A stretch of 64,000 bases of DNA from Micromonospora echinofusca (GTDB lineage Bacteria; Actinomycetota; Actinomycetes; Mycobacteriales; Micromonosporaceae), in assembly GCF_017614955.1 (NCBI RefSeq), contig NZ_WVUH01000003.1:24882-88881 (forward strand), written 5' to 3'. The notes below the pieces were generated by a model. It was not told where the DNA came from. It made no database searches and saw only the letters and a program-made list of their open reading frames with translations. Shown piece by piece: positions 1 through 7,456 of this stretch (position 1 is its first letter; each line of letters begins with the position of its first letter). Made by a program: the position numbers and the translations under genes.

Positions 1-686
1 AGTACACCAACGGGCGGATCGAGACGCAGAGCGTGATCGACTGGTACCGCACCCACCGGGGCATCGTGTCGTTCCAGTGGCACTGGTACTGCCCCCGGGG
101 TGGCAACTACGCGACCAACTGCGACTTCGTACCGGACCTGAACAACCCGTCGTCCAAGCTGTACCAGGACATCGACCTGGTACTGCGGGAGATGAAGAAG
201 CTCGGCGACGCCGGCATCCCGGTCCTGTTCCGGCCGCTGCACGAGGCCAACAACAACTACATGTGGTGGGCCCGGAAGGGGTCGGACGCGTACAAGCAGC
301 TCTGGCGGCTGATGTTCCAGCGGGCCCAGGCGCTCGGCGTGCACAACCTGGTCTGGGTGTTCAACGGCATGGCCAGCGGCCAGAGCACCTCGCTGGCCTC
401 CTGGTACCCGGGTGACAGCTACGCCGACCTGGTCACCTCCGACAACTACCAGAGCTGGAACGACCACCACATCTGCACCAGCGTGGGCAGCGACAAGACG
501 GTGGCGGTCGCGGAGACCTTCAGCCCGCTCAACCCGGCCACCGAACCGGCCTGGTCCTACTTCGTGGTCTGGGCGTCCCGGGACTGGACCGGCAGCGGCA
601 AGGACGTCGCGTCGCTGTGGCGGACGGCGATGGTCGACCCGAGGACCATCTCCATCGACCAGCTTCCCGACACGGGCACCTGGTAG
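1..686 (+). CDS. Glycoside hydrolase family 26 (beta-mannanase-like), 5'-truncated
   Basis: Only the C-terminal part is present: the reading frame is open from base 3 at the window edge and ends at TAG 684-686. It looks like an endo-acting beta-1,4-mannan hydrolase of family GH26, normally secreted. Visible hallmarks are RPLHEANNN with the family acid/base Glu, WWARKG just after it, and VAVAETFSPL carrying the candidate nucleophile Glu near the end. The C-terminus stops right after the barrel, so no carbohydrate-binding module follows on this side. The N-terminus and signal peptide lie outside the window. A convergent acetyltransferase gene follows after 99 bases. Family assignment is firm; the exact substrate (mannan or another beta-glycan) is inferred. 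Confidence 0.82.
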   Translation, partial: YTNGRIETQSVIDWYRTHRGIVSFQWHWYCPRGGNYATNCDFVPDLNNPSSKLYQDIDLVLREMKKLGDAGIPVLFRPLHEANNNYMWWARKGSDAYKQLWRLMFQRAQALGVHNLVWVFNGMASGQSTSLASWYPGDSYADLVTSDNYQSWNDHHICTSVGSDKTVAVAETFSPLNPATEPAWSYFVVWASRDWTGSGKDVASLWRTAMVDPRTISIDQLPDTGTW

Positions 687-698
687 TCCCGCAGAGGT

Positions 699-727
699 CC
701 GGACCGTCGGCGGTGCCGGCGGTCCGG
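699..727. terminator. Possible bidirectional terminator
   Basis: An 8-bp perfect inverted repeat (CCGGACCG / CGGTCCGG, arms 699-706 and 720-727, 13-base loop) lies between the convergent GH26 and acetyltransferase genes. There is no T-run, as is usual in high-GC actinomycetes. Weak support only. Confidence 0.3.
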
Positions 728-785
728 GCGCCCGCCACGGTCTGTCCGGCGCCGCCCGCGACGGTCGGCGTCGGACCGTTCCGTC

Positions 786-1382
786 TCACCGGTCGCCGTC
801 GTTGAGCACCTGGTACAGGATGTGGTCCTGCCAGCGCCCGGCGATGTTCAGGTACGCGGGGGCCAGACCGAACCGGACGAAGCCGTTGCGTTCGAGGACC
901 CGCTGCGACCGCACGTTGTGCACCAGGGTGCCGGCCTCGATCCGGTGCAGCCCCCACTCCGCGAAGGCGATCCGCTTGATCCCGGCCACCGCTGCGGTGG
1001 CCAGCCCGCGACCGTTGTGGGTGGCGCTGACCCAGTACCCCATGGTGGCCGACTGGAAGGGACCGCGTACGACCTCGTTGAGCGTGATCCGCCCGACGAC
1101 CGTGCCGGACCCGTCGAGGATGACGTGCGGCAGCGCGCTGCCCTGGGCGTACCGGTCGAGGACCGCCCGGATACCGGCGCGCTGCCCCTCGACGGTGAAG
1201 TACTCGTCCGGGCGGACCGGGTCCCAGGGGGCCAGGAACTCGCGGTTGGCGGTGAGCAGGTCGGCCAGGGCCGGGGCGTCCGCGATGGTGACGAGTCGGG
1301 TCGCACGCACGCCCCGATCCTGCCAGGCCGGGGCGGGCGGCCGGGGCCCGGACCCGGTACCGGCCGCCGACGCGCCCGTCAC
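786..1382 (-). CDS. GNAT N-acetyltransferase, RimJ/RimL type
   Basis: Predicted acetyl-CoA-dependent N-acetyltransferase of 198 residues, of the group that includes ribosomal-protein acetyltransferases RimJ/RimL and antibiotic-inactivating relatives. The acetyl-CoA loop is seen as NGRGLATAAV, followed by the family pattern of HRIEAGTLVHN and SQRVLERNGFVRFG. The GTG start at 1382 overlaps the stop of the upstream SDR gene by four bases (GTGA), implying translational coupling. The first 24 residues are Pro/Gly-rich, and an internal GTG at 1310 with a better Shine-Dalgarno-like stretch would give a 174-residue protein that starts at the conserved fold; both are possible. The substrate cannot be read from sequence. 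Confidence 0.85.
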   Translation of the reverse strand: MTGASAAGTGSGPRPPAPAWQDRGVRATRLVTIADAPALADLLTANREFLAPWDPVRPDEYFTVEGQRAGIRAVLDRYAQGSALPHVILDGSGTVVGRITLNEVVRGPFQSATMGYWVSATHNGRGLATAAVAGIKRIAFAEWGLHRIEAGTLVHNVRSQRVLERNGFVRFGLAPAYLNIAGRWQDHILYQVLNDGDR

Positions 1383-2278
1383 GGCAGCAGCTTGCCGCCG
1401 GTCACCCCGAGCACCTCGCCGGTGACGTAGCTGGACTCCTGGGAGGCGAAGAAGACGTACGCGGGTGCCAGTTCGGCCGGCTGTCCGGCCCGCCCGAGCG
1501 GGGTATCCGCGCCGAACGAGTCGACCTTCTCGCCGGGCATGGTGGCCGGGATCAGCGGGGTCCAGATCGGGCCCGGGGCCACGCAGTTGACCCGGATGCC
1601 CCGCCCCGCCAGGTTCTCCGCGAGCCCTTTCGTGAAGTTGACGATGCCGGCCTTGGTGGTGGCGTAGTCGAGCAGGTCGGGGGAGGGCTGGTACGCCTGG
1701 ATGGAGGCGGTGTTGATGATGACGGATCCGGGCGTCAGGTGCGGTACGGCCGCCTTGCAGAGCCAGAACATGGCGTACAGGTTGGTCCGCATCACCCGGT
1801 CGAACTGCTCGGTGCTGATGTCGGTGATGCCGCCCGGCTGGGACATCTGGTAGGCCGCGTTGTTGACCAGGATGTCGAGCCCGCCGAGGTCTTGCACCGC
1901 CCGTCGGACGATCTCCTGGCAGTGGGTCTCCTCGCGGACGTCACCCGGCACGGTCACCGCCGTGCGGCCGGCCTTCTGGACCAGGCGCGCCGTCTCCTGG
2001 GCGTCGTCCTCCTCCTCGGGCAGGTAGGAGAGGAGCACGTCGGCGCCCTCCCGGGCGAAGGCGACGGCCACCGCACGGCCGATCCCCGAGTCGCCACCGG
2101 TGATCACCGCCCGCCGCCCGTCCAGGCGTCCGCTGCCCCGGTAGCTGTCCTCGCCGTGGTCGGGCCGCGCCTCCATCGCGCGGGTGTGGCCCGGGTGCGG
2201 CTGCTGCTCGCCGTGCTGCTCGTCCGGGGTGCGGTACTGCTGCTGCGGGTCCTGCTGTTCGTGCTGCTTGTCGACCAC
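1379..2278 (-). CDS. Short-chain dehydrogenase/reductase (YghA-like)
   Basis: NAD(P)-dependent oxidoreductase of the classical SDR family, about 299 residues. A Gln/His-rich leader of about 50 residues precedes the Rossmann fold. The cofactor motif ITGGDSGIG, the NNAA motif and the catalytic DYATTKAG (Tyr and Lys) are all present, and the C-terminus VTGGKLLP is typical of the YghA/glucose-dehydrogenase-like stress group. The GTG at 2278 was chosen because a strong GAGGAGG lies 8 bases upstream; an in-frame start at 2350 lacks such a site. It is the first gene of a two-gene unit with the acetyltransferase. The role is probably in general stress or carbonyl metabolism; the substrate is unknown. 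Confidence 0.86.
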   Translation of the reverse strand: MVDKQHEQQDPQQQYRTPDEQHGEQQPHPGHTRAMEARPDHGEDSYRGSGRLDGRRAVITGGDSGIGRAVAVAFAREGADVLLSYLPEEEDDAQETARLVQKAGRTAVTVPGDVREETHCQEIVRRAVQDLGGLDILVNNAAYQMSQPGGITDISTEQFDRVMRTNLYAMFWLCKAAVPHLTPGSVIINTASIQAYQPSPDLLDYATTKAGIVNFTKGLAENLAGRGIRVNCVAPGPIWTPLIPATMPGEKVDSFGADTPLGRAGQPAELAPAYVFFASQESSYVTGEVLGVTGGKLLP

Positions 2279-2435
2279 TTTCCGGTCCTCCTCGGTCTGG
2301 CTCCCTGGATGGGGAACTTTCCCTGAGGCGGGTCGGCTAATCGGGCACATCGCACCAATTGTTCCGACCGGGCGGCAGCGCCCCGGGATGGGCCGGCAGA
2401 CCGTTCGCAGGCCACGGTCCGCTGACCGACCTGCC

Positions 2436-2505
2436 GATCATGGAGTTGTGGTGGGGGACAGATCCCCTGATTACCCCGTCAACCGGGCACCACAACTCCA
2501 TGATC
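2436..2505. repeat. 18-bp perfect inverted repeat, REP-like or terminator hairpin
   Basis: Arms 2436-2453 (GATCATGGAGTTGTGGTG) and 2488-2505 are exact reverse complements around a 34-base spacer. It lies between the end of the carrier-protein gene and the start region of the SDR gene, both on the minus strand. It could end the NRPS operon transcript. The AT-richer arm sequence stands out from its surroundings and looks like a dispersed intergenic element rather than a plain terminator. A related design is seen at 25412-25476 and 46019-46154 with different sequences. Confidence 0.6.
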
Positions 2506-2510
2506 GCGCC

Positions 2511-2765
2511 CTAGGCGGCGGGCTGGGCGGCGTCGAGCACCGCGACGAGGTCGTCCACGGTGTCCAGCCGGCGCCCGGTCCCCTGGAACTCGACCTCGAC
2601 GCCGTACTCCAGCTCGATCGCGTCCACCAGCCGCAGCAGGCCGAGCGAGTCGAGGCCGAGCGCGATCATCGACCCGCCGCCGAGTACGTCGGCGACCGGC
2701 ACCTCACCCCCGGTGGCCTCGCTGACCAGTTCCGCCACCCGCCGGCGCAGCTCGGTGTCACCCAT
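2511..2765 (-). CDS. Free-standing acyl/peptidyl carrier protein
   Basis: A carrier protein of 84 residues. The phosphopantetheine attachment site is Ser40 in LGLDSLGLLRL, followed by the acidic helix DAIELEYGVEVEF typical of discrete ACPs. Its ATG overlaps the stop of the upstream NRPS gene by one base (TGATG), so the two are translationally coupled. It closes the minus-strand operon of AMP-ligase, NRPS and NRPS-exporter genes. The free AMP-ligase at 5939-7456 is the obvious candidate for charging it, or it may receive the product of the upstream module; which one cannot be told from sequence. Confidence 0.9.
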   Translation of the reverse strand: MGDTELRRRVAELVSEATGGEVPVADVLGGGSMIALGLDSLGLLRLVDAIELEYGVEVEFQGTGRRLDTVDDLVAVLDAAQPAA

Positions 2766-5700
2766 CAGAAATCCTTTCCGGACTGTCGGACGATCTCGGC
2801 GATCTCGGCGATCGTCGGAGTGTCGAAGAAGGCGTCCAGCGGCACCTCGACACCGAGCCGCTGCTGGATCCGACCACTGATCCGGGTGATGGTCAGTGAG
2901 TGGCCACCCAGGTCGAACAGGTCCTCGTGCACCCCGATGTCGGGGATCCGCAGCACGTCCTGCCAGATCACCCGCAACTCCTCGATCACCGGGTCGGCTT
3001 CGGCCGCCGGGTCCGCGCCCGGTGCGCCGGCCCCGGTGGCGTCCACCGCCACCGGCGACGGTACCGGCCCGACCGGCGGGACCGGTACCGGCAGGGCGGC
3101 CCGGTCGACCTTGCCGTTCGGGTTGACCGGCAACCGGTCCAGGACCACCCAGTCGGTCGGCAGCATGGCCGCCGGCAGGTGCCCGGCCAGGTGCCGCCGC
3201 AGGTCGGCCGGCTCCGGGGCGGCCCCGTCCCGGGTCACCAGGTAGGCCACCAGCCGGACGTCGTCGTCCTCGGGCAGCACCGTCACCACCGCCTCGGCCA
3301 CCTGCGGGTGCTCCAGCAGCCGTGCGGTGATCTCGCCCAGCTCGACCCGGTGACCCCGGATCTTGACCTGGTCGTCGGTCCGGCCGAGGAAGTCGATCCG
3401 GCCGTCCGGCAGCCACCGGCAGCGGTCCCCGGTGCGGTAGAGCCGCCCGGGGCCGAACGGGTCGGCGACGAACCGCTCGGCGGTCAGCTCGGGACGCCCC
3501 CGGTACCCGGCGGCCAGCCCGGCGCCGCCCAGGTACAACTCACCGGGCAGCCCCACCGGTACCGGTCGCCGGTCGTCGTCGAGCAGGTACGCCCGGACGT
3601 TGGGCAGCGGCCGACCGATGGTCACCTCGTCGGGGTCGGCCGGGACGTCCGCCATCGTGGCGTAGATGGTCGCCTCCGTCGGCCCGTACCCGTTGACCAG
3701 CCGGCCGACCCGGGCCCGCAGCTCCCGGGCCAGGGTGAGCGGCAGGGCCTCACCGGCGGTGACCGCCACCAGCGGCTGCGGCACCGACCCGGTCCCGTCA
3801 CCGGCCACCGCACCGAGACCTGCGGCCAGCAGCACCCGCCAGCCCGACGGGGTGGCCTGGACATGGGTCACCCCGGCCGCCCGTACCAGGCGCAGCACCC
3901 CGGCACCGTCCCACGCGCTGACCGCCGAGGCGACCACCACCCGCCCGCCGGTGACCAGCGGCAGGAACACCTCCACGGCGGAGATGTCGAACGACAGTGA
4001 GGTCAGGTGCAGCCACCGGTGCTCCGGCCGGCTGTCCAGCAGGTCCCGGACCGCCAGCAGGAGGTTCGCCAGCGCGCCGTGCCGGACCTCGGCGCCCTTC
4101 GGCCGGCCGGTCGACCCGGAGGTGTAGAGCAGGTAGGCGGGATCGTCGGCGGTGGGCAACCCGACATCGGCCATCGGCCCGGTGGGCTGGTCCACATCGG
4201 CGAAGGGCTCGTGCCCCTGCGGGAACTGGTCGAGCAGCAGTACCGGCCGGGCCGGGTCGAGGTTGCCGGCGTGCGCCGACGTGGTGACCACCAGCACCGG
4301 GTCGGCGTCGGTGAGGACCAGTTCCTGCCGGGCCGCCGGGTGCCCGGGGTCGACCGGCAGGTACGCGGCCCGGCAGCGCAGCACCGCCAGCACGGTGACC
4401 ACCGCCTGCCAGGAACGGTCGAGGGCGACCGCGACCAGCGTGCCCGGCCGCACCCCGTGCTGCCGGAGCCGGGCGGCCAACCGGGCGCTGGCCGCGTCGA
4501 GGTCCCGGTAGCTCAGCGTGTGCTCCCCGTCGACCACGGCGACCGCGTCCGGTGCCGTCCGGACCTGCGCGGCGAACAGGGCCGGCACGGTCACCCCGGC
4601 CGGGTACTCCCGGGCGGTGTCGTTCCAGGTGTGCAGGACCAGGGCCCGTTCGTCGTCGGGCAGCACCGGCAGGTCCGCCACCGGCCGGTCCGGGTCGGCG
4701 ACCACGGCGGCCAGCAGGGTACGCAGGTGCCCACCGATACGGTCCACCGCCGCCGGCTCGACCGCCGTCGGGCTGTACTGGAGGCCCACCGTGATTCCGG
4801 TCGGGCTGTCCACGATCTGCACGTGCAGCGCGTTGCGGGCCGCCCCGCCGAACAGCGTCCAGTCCACGCTGCTGGCCACGCCGGGGAAGACCGGTTCGGC
4901 GCCCCGCCGCCGGTACCCGACGGAGACGGGGGTGGACGCGGGCGCCGGGCGCAACCCGGACACCGCGTGGGCCAGTGGCACCGACCGGAACCGGTACAGC
5001 TCGCGGACCCGTTCCCGGACCGCCCGCGCGTGCTCCCGGAACGTGCCGGCCACCGCCACGGCCACCGGCAGTTCGTTGACGAAGAGCCCGATCTGGTCCC
5101 GCTGGCCGGCGGTCCGGGTGGACAGTCCGATCCCGACCGGGACGCCCCGGTTGCCGTACCGGTCGAGCAGGGCGTGCACGGCGGCGAGGAGCAGTTCGAA
5201 CCGGGTCACCCCGAGCGCGCCGGCGGTCCGTTCCACCCCGTCGACGACCGTGCCGTCCAGGTCGAACTCGACGATGGCACCCGGTTCGGCGCCGGCCGGT
5301 ACCCGGTGCAGTCCGGGCAGGACGACGTCACCGGGACCGGACCAGTGCCGCGCCCAGTGCTCGCGGGCCGCCGGCAACTCGACCGCGATCCGGTCCTGTT
5401 CGGCGGTGGCCTGCCCGGCGTACCCGCCGACCGGCACCGGCCGGGCCGGCGGCTGCCCGGCGGCAGCGGCGGCGTACGCGGTGGCCAGGTCCCGGACCAG
5501 GACGTCCTTGCTCATCCCGTCGAAGACCAGGTGGTGGGCGGTGACCAGCAGCAGGTGCCGGTCGTCGGCGCCGGTCAGCAGGGTGAACCGGGCCAGGGGT
5601 CCCTCCCGCAGGTCGTACCGCCGGCCGATCTCCCCGGTGACCCGGTCGTCGGTCAGTTCCCCGGCGGTCACCACCGGCCGCCCGGGGGCCGGTGCCAGCC

Positions 5701-5920
5701 GGGGCGTCCCGTCGTCGTCGGTCACGACCCGGGTGCCCAGCACCGGATGCCACTCGACCACCGCCGCGCAGGCCTCGACCAGCGCCCGGCGGTCCAGCCC
5801 GGCGCCGAACCGGACGCCCAGCGCCATGTGGTACGCCGTGCCGGCGACCCCGGCCTGCTCGGTGAACCAGACGGCGTGCTGCGCGGATGTCGCCTCGGCG
5901 GTGCCCACATGCTCTCCCAT
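2765..5920 (-). CDS. Nonribosomal peptide synthetase, C-A-PCP module
   Basis: One complete elongation module of 1051 residues without a terminal release domain. The condensation domain (about residues 10-430) has an intact catalytic AHHLVFDG near residue 128. The adenylation domain (about 440-930) shows LLYTSGSTGRPKG, YGPTEATIYATM, DDQVKIRGHRVELGE and the NPNGKVDRAALP lysine motif. The PCP has its serine in DLGGHSLTITRI near residue 1005. Read by eye against GrsA, the specificity residues are about D-I-V-G-V-A-G-I-Y, for which I assign no substrate. It starts 18 bases after the AMP-ligase stop and is coupled to the carrier protein downstream. It probably works with the module in the 1867-residue protein, giving a two-module assembly line whose order is not fixed by the sequence. 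Confidence 0.93.
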   Translation of the reverse strand: MGEHVGTAEATSAQHAVWFTEQAGVAGTAYHMALGVRFGAGLDRRALVEACAAVVEWHPVLGTRVVTDDDGTPRLAPAPGRPVVTAGELTDDRVTGEIGRRYDLREGPLARFTLLTGADDRHLLLVTAHHLVFDGMSKDVLVRDLATAYAAAAAGQPPARPVPVGGYAGQATAEQDRIAVELPAAREHWARHWSGPGDVVLPGLHRVPAGAEPGAIVEFDLDGTVVDGVERTAGALGVTRFELLLAAVHALLDRYGNRGVPVGIGLSTRTAGQRDQIGLFVNELPVAVAVAGTFREHARAVRERVRELYRFRSVPLAHAVSGLRPAPASTPVSVGYRRRGAEPVFPGVASSVDWTLFGGAARNALHVQIVDSPTGITVGLQYSPTAVEPAAVDRIGGHLRTLLAAVVADPDRPVADLPVLPDDERALVLHTWNDTAREYPAGVTVPALFAAQVRTAPDAVAVVDGEHTLSYRDLDAASARLAARLRQHGVRPGTLVAVALDRSWQAVVTVLAVLRCRAAYLPVDPGHPAARQELVLTDADPVLVVTTSAHAGNLDPARPVLLLDQFPQGHEPFADVDQPTGPMADVGLPTADDPAYLLYTSGSTGRPKGAEVRHGALANLLLAVRDLLDSRPEHRWLHLTSLSFDISAVEVFLPLVTGGRVVVASAVSAWDGAGVLRLVRAAGVTHVQATPSGWRVLLAAGLGAVAGDGTGSVPQPLVAVTAGEALPLTLARELRARVGRLVNGYGPTEATIYATMADVPADPDEVTIGRPLPNVRAYLLDDDRRPVPVGLPGELYLGGAGLAAGYRGRPELTAERFVADPFGPGRLYRTGDRCRWLPDGRIDFLGRTDDQVKIRGHRVELGEITARLLEHPQVAEAVVTVLPEDDDVRLVAYLVTRDGAAPEPADLRRHLAGHLPAAMLPTDWVVLDRLPVNPNGKVDRAALPVPVPPVGPVPSPVAVDATGAGAPGADPAAEADPVIEELRVIWQDVLRIPDIGVHEDLFDLGGHSLTITRISGRIQQRLGVEVPLDAFFDTPTIAEIAEIVRQSGKDF

Positions 5921-5938
5921 GTTCTGCTTCTCTGTGGA

Positions 5939-7456
5939 TCAGTTGTCGAACCGGCCGACGAGCTGCCGCTTGAGCACCTTGCCGCCCTCGTTGCGGGGGA
6001 GTTGCTCCAGCAGCAGCACCCGGGCCGGGAGCTGGTAGTCGGCCAGCCGGCCGGCGAGGAAGCCGCGCAGCGTGGACAGGGACAGCTCCTCGGGGGCCGC
6101 CTCCGGGCGGGGGACCACCGCGGCGGCCACCACCGAACCGAGCACCGGGTGCGGTACGCCGACCACGGCCACCTCGGCGACCAGCGGATGCTCGTGCAGG
6201 ACCGCCTCGATCTCCAACGTGGAGATCTTGAAAGCGCCGGACTTGATCACGTCCTGGTGCCGGTCGGTGAGGTAGAGGTAGCCGTCGGCGTCGATCCGTC
6301 CGACGTCACCCATCCGTACCCAGCCGTCCCGGAAGGTGGCCCGGTTGGCCGCCTCGTCCCGGTAGTAGGCGCGCGGGTGCGGGGACCGCAGCCAGACGTC
6401 ACCGGTCGCCCCGGCCGGCAGCGGATTGCCGTCGGCGTCGCCGACCATGAGCTGCCCGCCCACCGGCCGGCCCACCGCGTCCCGGCGCGCCGGATCGTAG
6501 ATCATCGTGGTCTGGGCCGGCGCCGCCTCGGTCGACGTGTAGTAGTTGACGATCGTGGCGGCCGGAAAGGTCTCGGCCAGCCGGGCGGCCACCGCCGGGG
6601 GCAGCGCCGCCGCCGTCGACCCGATCAGCTGCACCCCGGACAGGTCCCGGCCGCGCAGGGCCCCCGAGTCGAGCAGCTCGATCGCCACCGACGGCACCAC
6701 GAAGAGCGTCCCGGTGCCCGGCGCCTCGACCAGCCGGGCGAAGCGGACCGGGGTGAACCGGGGCAGGGTGAGCGCGGCGGCCTTCGCGGTGAGCGCGTTG
6801 AACAGCATCGTCTGCCCGGCGTTGGTGCCGATGGCGTAGGCGTGCAGGAACCGCTCCGAGTGCCCCAGCGCCAGCCGGCGGGGATGGTTCGGGGCCCCGG
6901 CGGTCAGGTTGGCGTGACTGGCACCGACGCCCTTCGGCTGGCCGGTGGTACCCGAGGTGTAGAGGATCTGCGCCAGGTCGTCGGGGCGTACCGGCGGCAG
7001 CTCCGGCCCGGTCGTAGGCTCGGCGATCAGGTCGGCGACCGGCCACACGGGCGTCCCGGTCGGGGCGGCCGGCGGCTCGGTGTCGTCGCCGTGCAGCACC
7101 GCCCCGGCCGCGCAGTGCGTCAGCGCGTGCTGCAACTGCCCGGCGGCCAGCCGCTCCGACAGTGGTACGGCCACCGCACCGGCCCGCAGCACCCCGCAGT
7201 ACGCGACGGCGAACCGCGTCCAGTCCCGGGCACCGAAGACCAGCCCGACCCGGTCGCCGGGCCGTAGTCCCCGCCGGTGCAGGGCGGCAGCCACCTGCTC
7301 CGCGCCGGCCGACCACTCGGCGAAGGTCAGCGTGGCCACCCCGTGCACCTCGACTGCCACCCGGTCCGGGTGCAGTTCGCGGCGCCAGTCGAGCAGGTCG
7401 GGCACGGTCCGCAGGACGGGGCGCACAGCGGCGGTACCGGTCGTCGTGGTGGTCAC
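5939..7456 (-). CDS. AMP-dependent acyl ligase (ANL superfamily)
   Basis: A 505-residue adenylate-forming enzyme, closer in architecture to acyl-CoA/acyl-ACP ligases than to NRPS adenylation domains. It has ILYTSGTTGQPKG (P-loop), YYTSTEAAPAQT, the hinge region DRHQDVIKSG, and the C-terminal catalytic lysine in RNEGGKVLKRQL. It has no attached carrier domain. The start overlaps the end of the upstream NRPS-exporter gene by four bases. In this operon it most likely activates a carboxylic acid and loads it on the free carrier protein (2511-2765) or onto CoA, feeding the first condensation domain. The acid is not predictable from sequence. Confidence 0.87.
   Translation of the reverse strand: MTTTTTGTAAVRPVLRTVPDLLDWRRELHPDRVAVEVHGVATLTFAEWSAGAEQVAAALHRRGLRPGDRVGLVFGARDWTRFAVAYCGVLRAGAVAVPLSERLAAGQLQHALTHCAAGAVLHGDDTEPPAAPTGTPVWPVADLIAEPTTGPELPPVRPDDLAQILYTSGTTGQPKGVGASHANLTAGAPNHPRRLALGHSERFLHAYAIGTNAGQTMLFNALTAKAAALTLPRFTPVRFARLVEAPGTGTLFVVPSVAIELLDSGALRGRDLSGVQLIGSTAAALPPAVAARLAETFPAATIVNYYTSTEAAPAQTTMIYDPARRDAVGRPVGGQLMVGDADGNPLPAGATGDVWLRSPHPRAYYRDEAANRATFRDGWVRMGDVGRIDADGYLYLTDRHQDVIKSGAFKISTLEIEAVLHEHPLVAEVAVVGVPHPVLGSVVAAAVVPRPEAAPEELSLSTLRGFLAGRLADYQLPARVLLLEQLPRNEGGKVLKRQLVGRFDN

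Noticed and set aside
4007..7267. Very long plus-strand open frame opposite the NRPS and ligase genes
   Set aside because: Its composition (Gly, Arg, Pro, Gln-rich, no domains) is that of an antisense shadow, and the minus strand has clear families.
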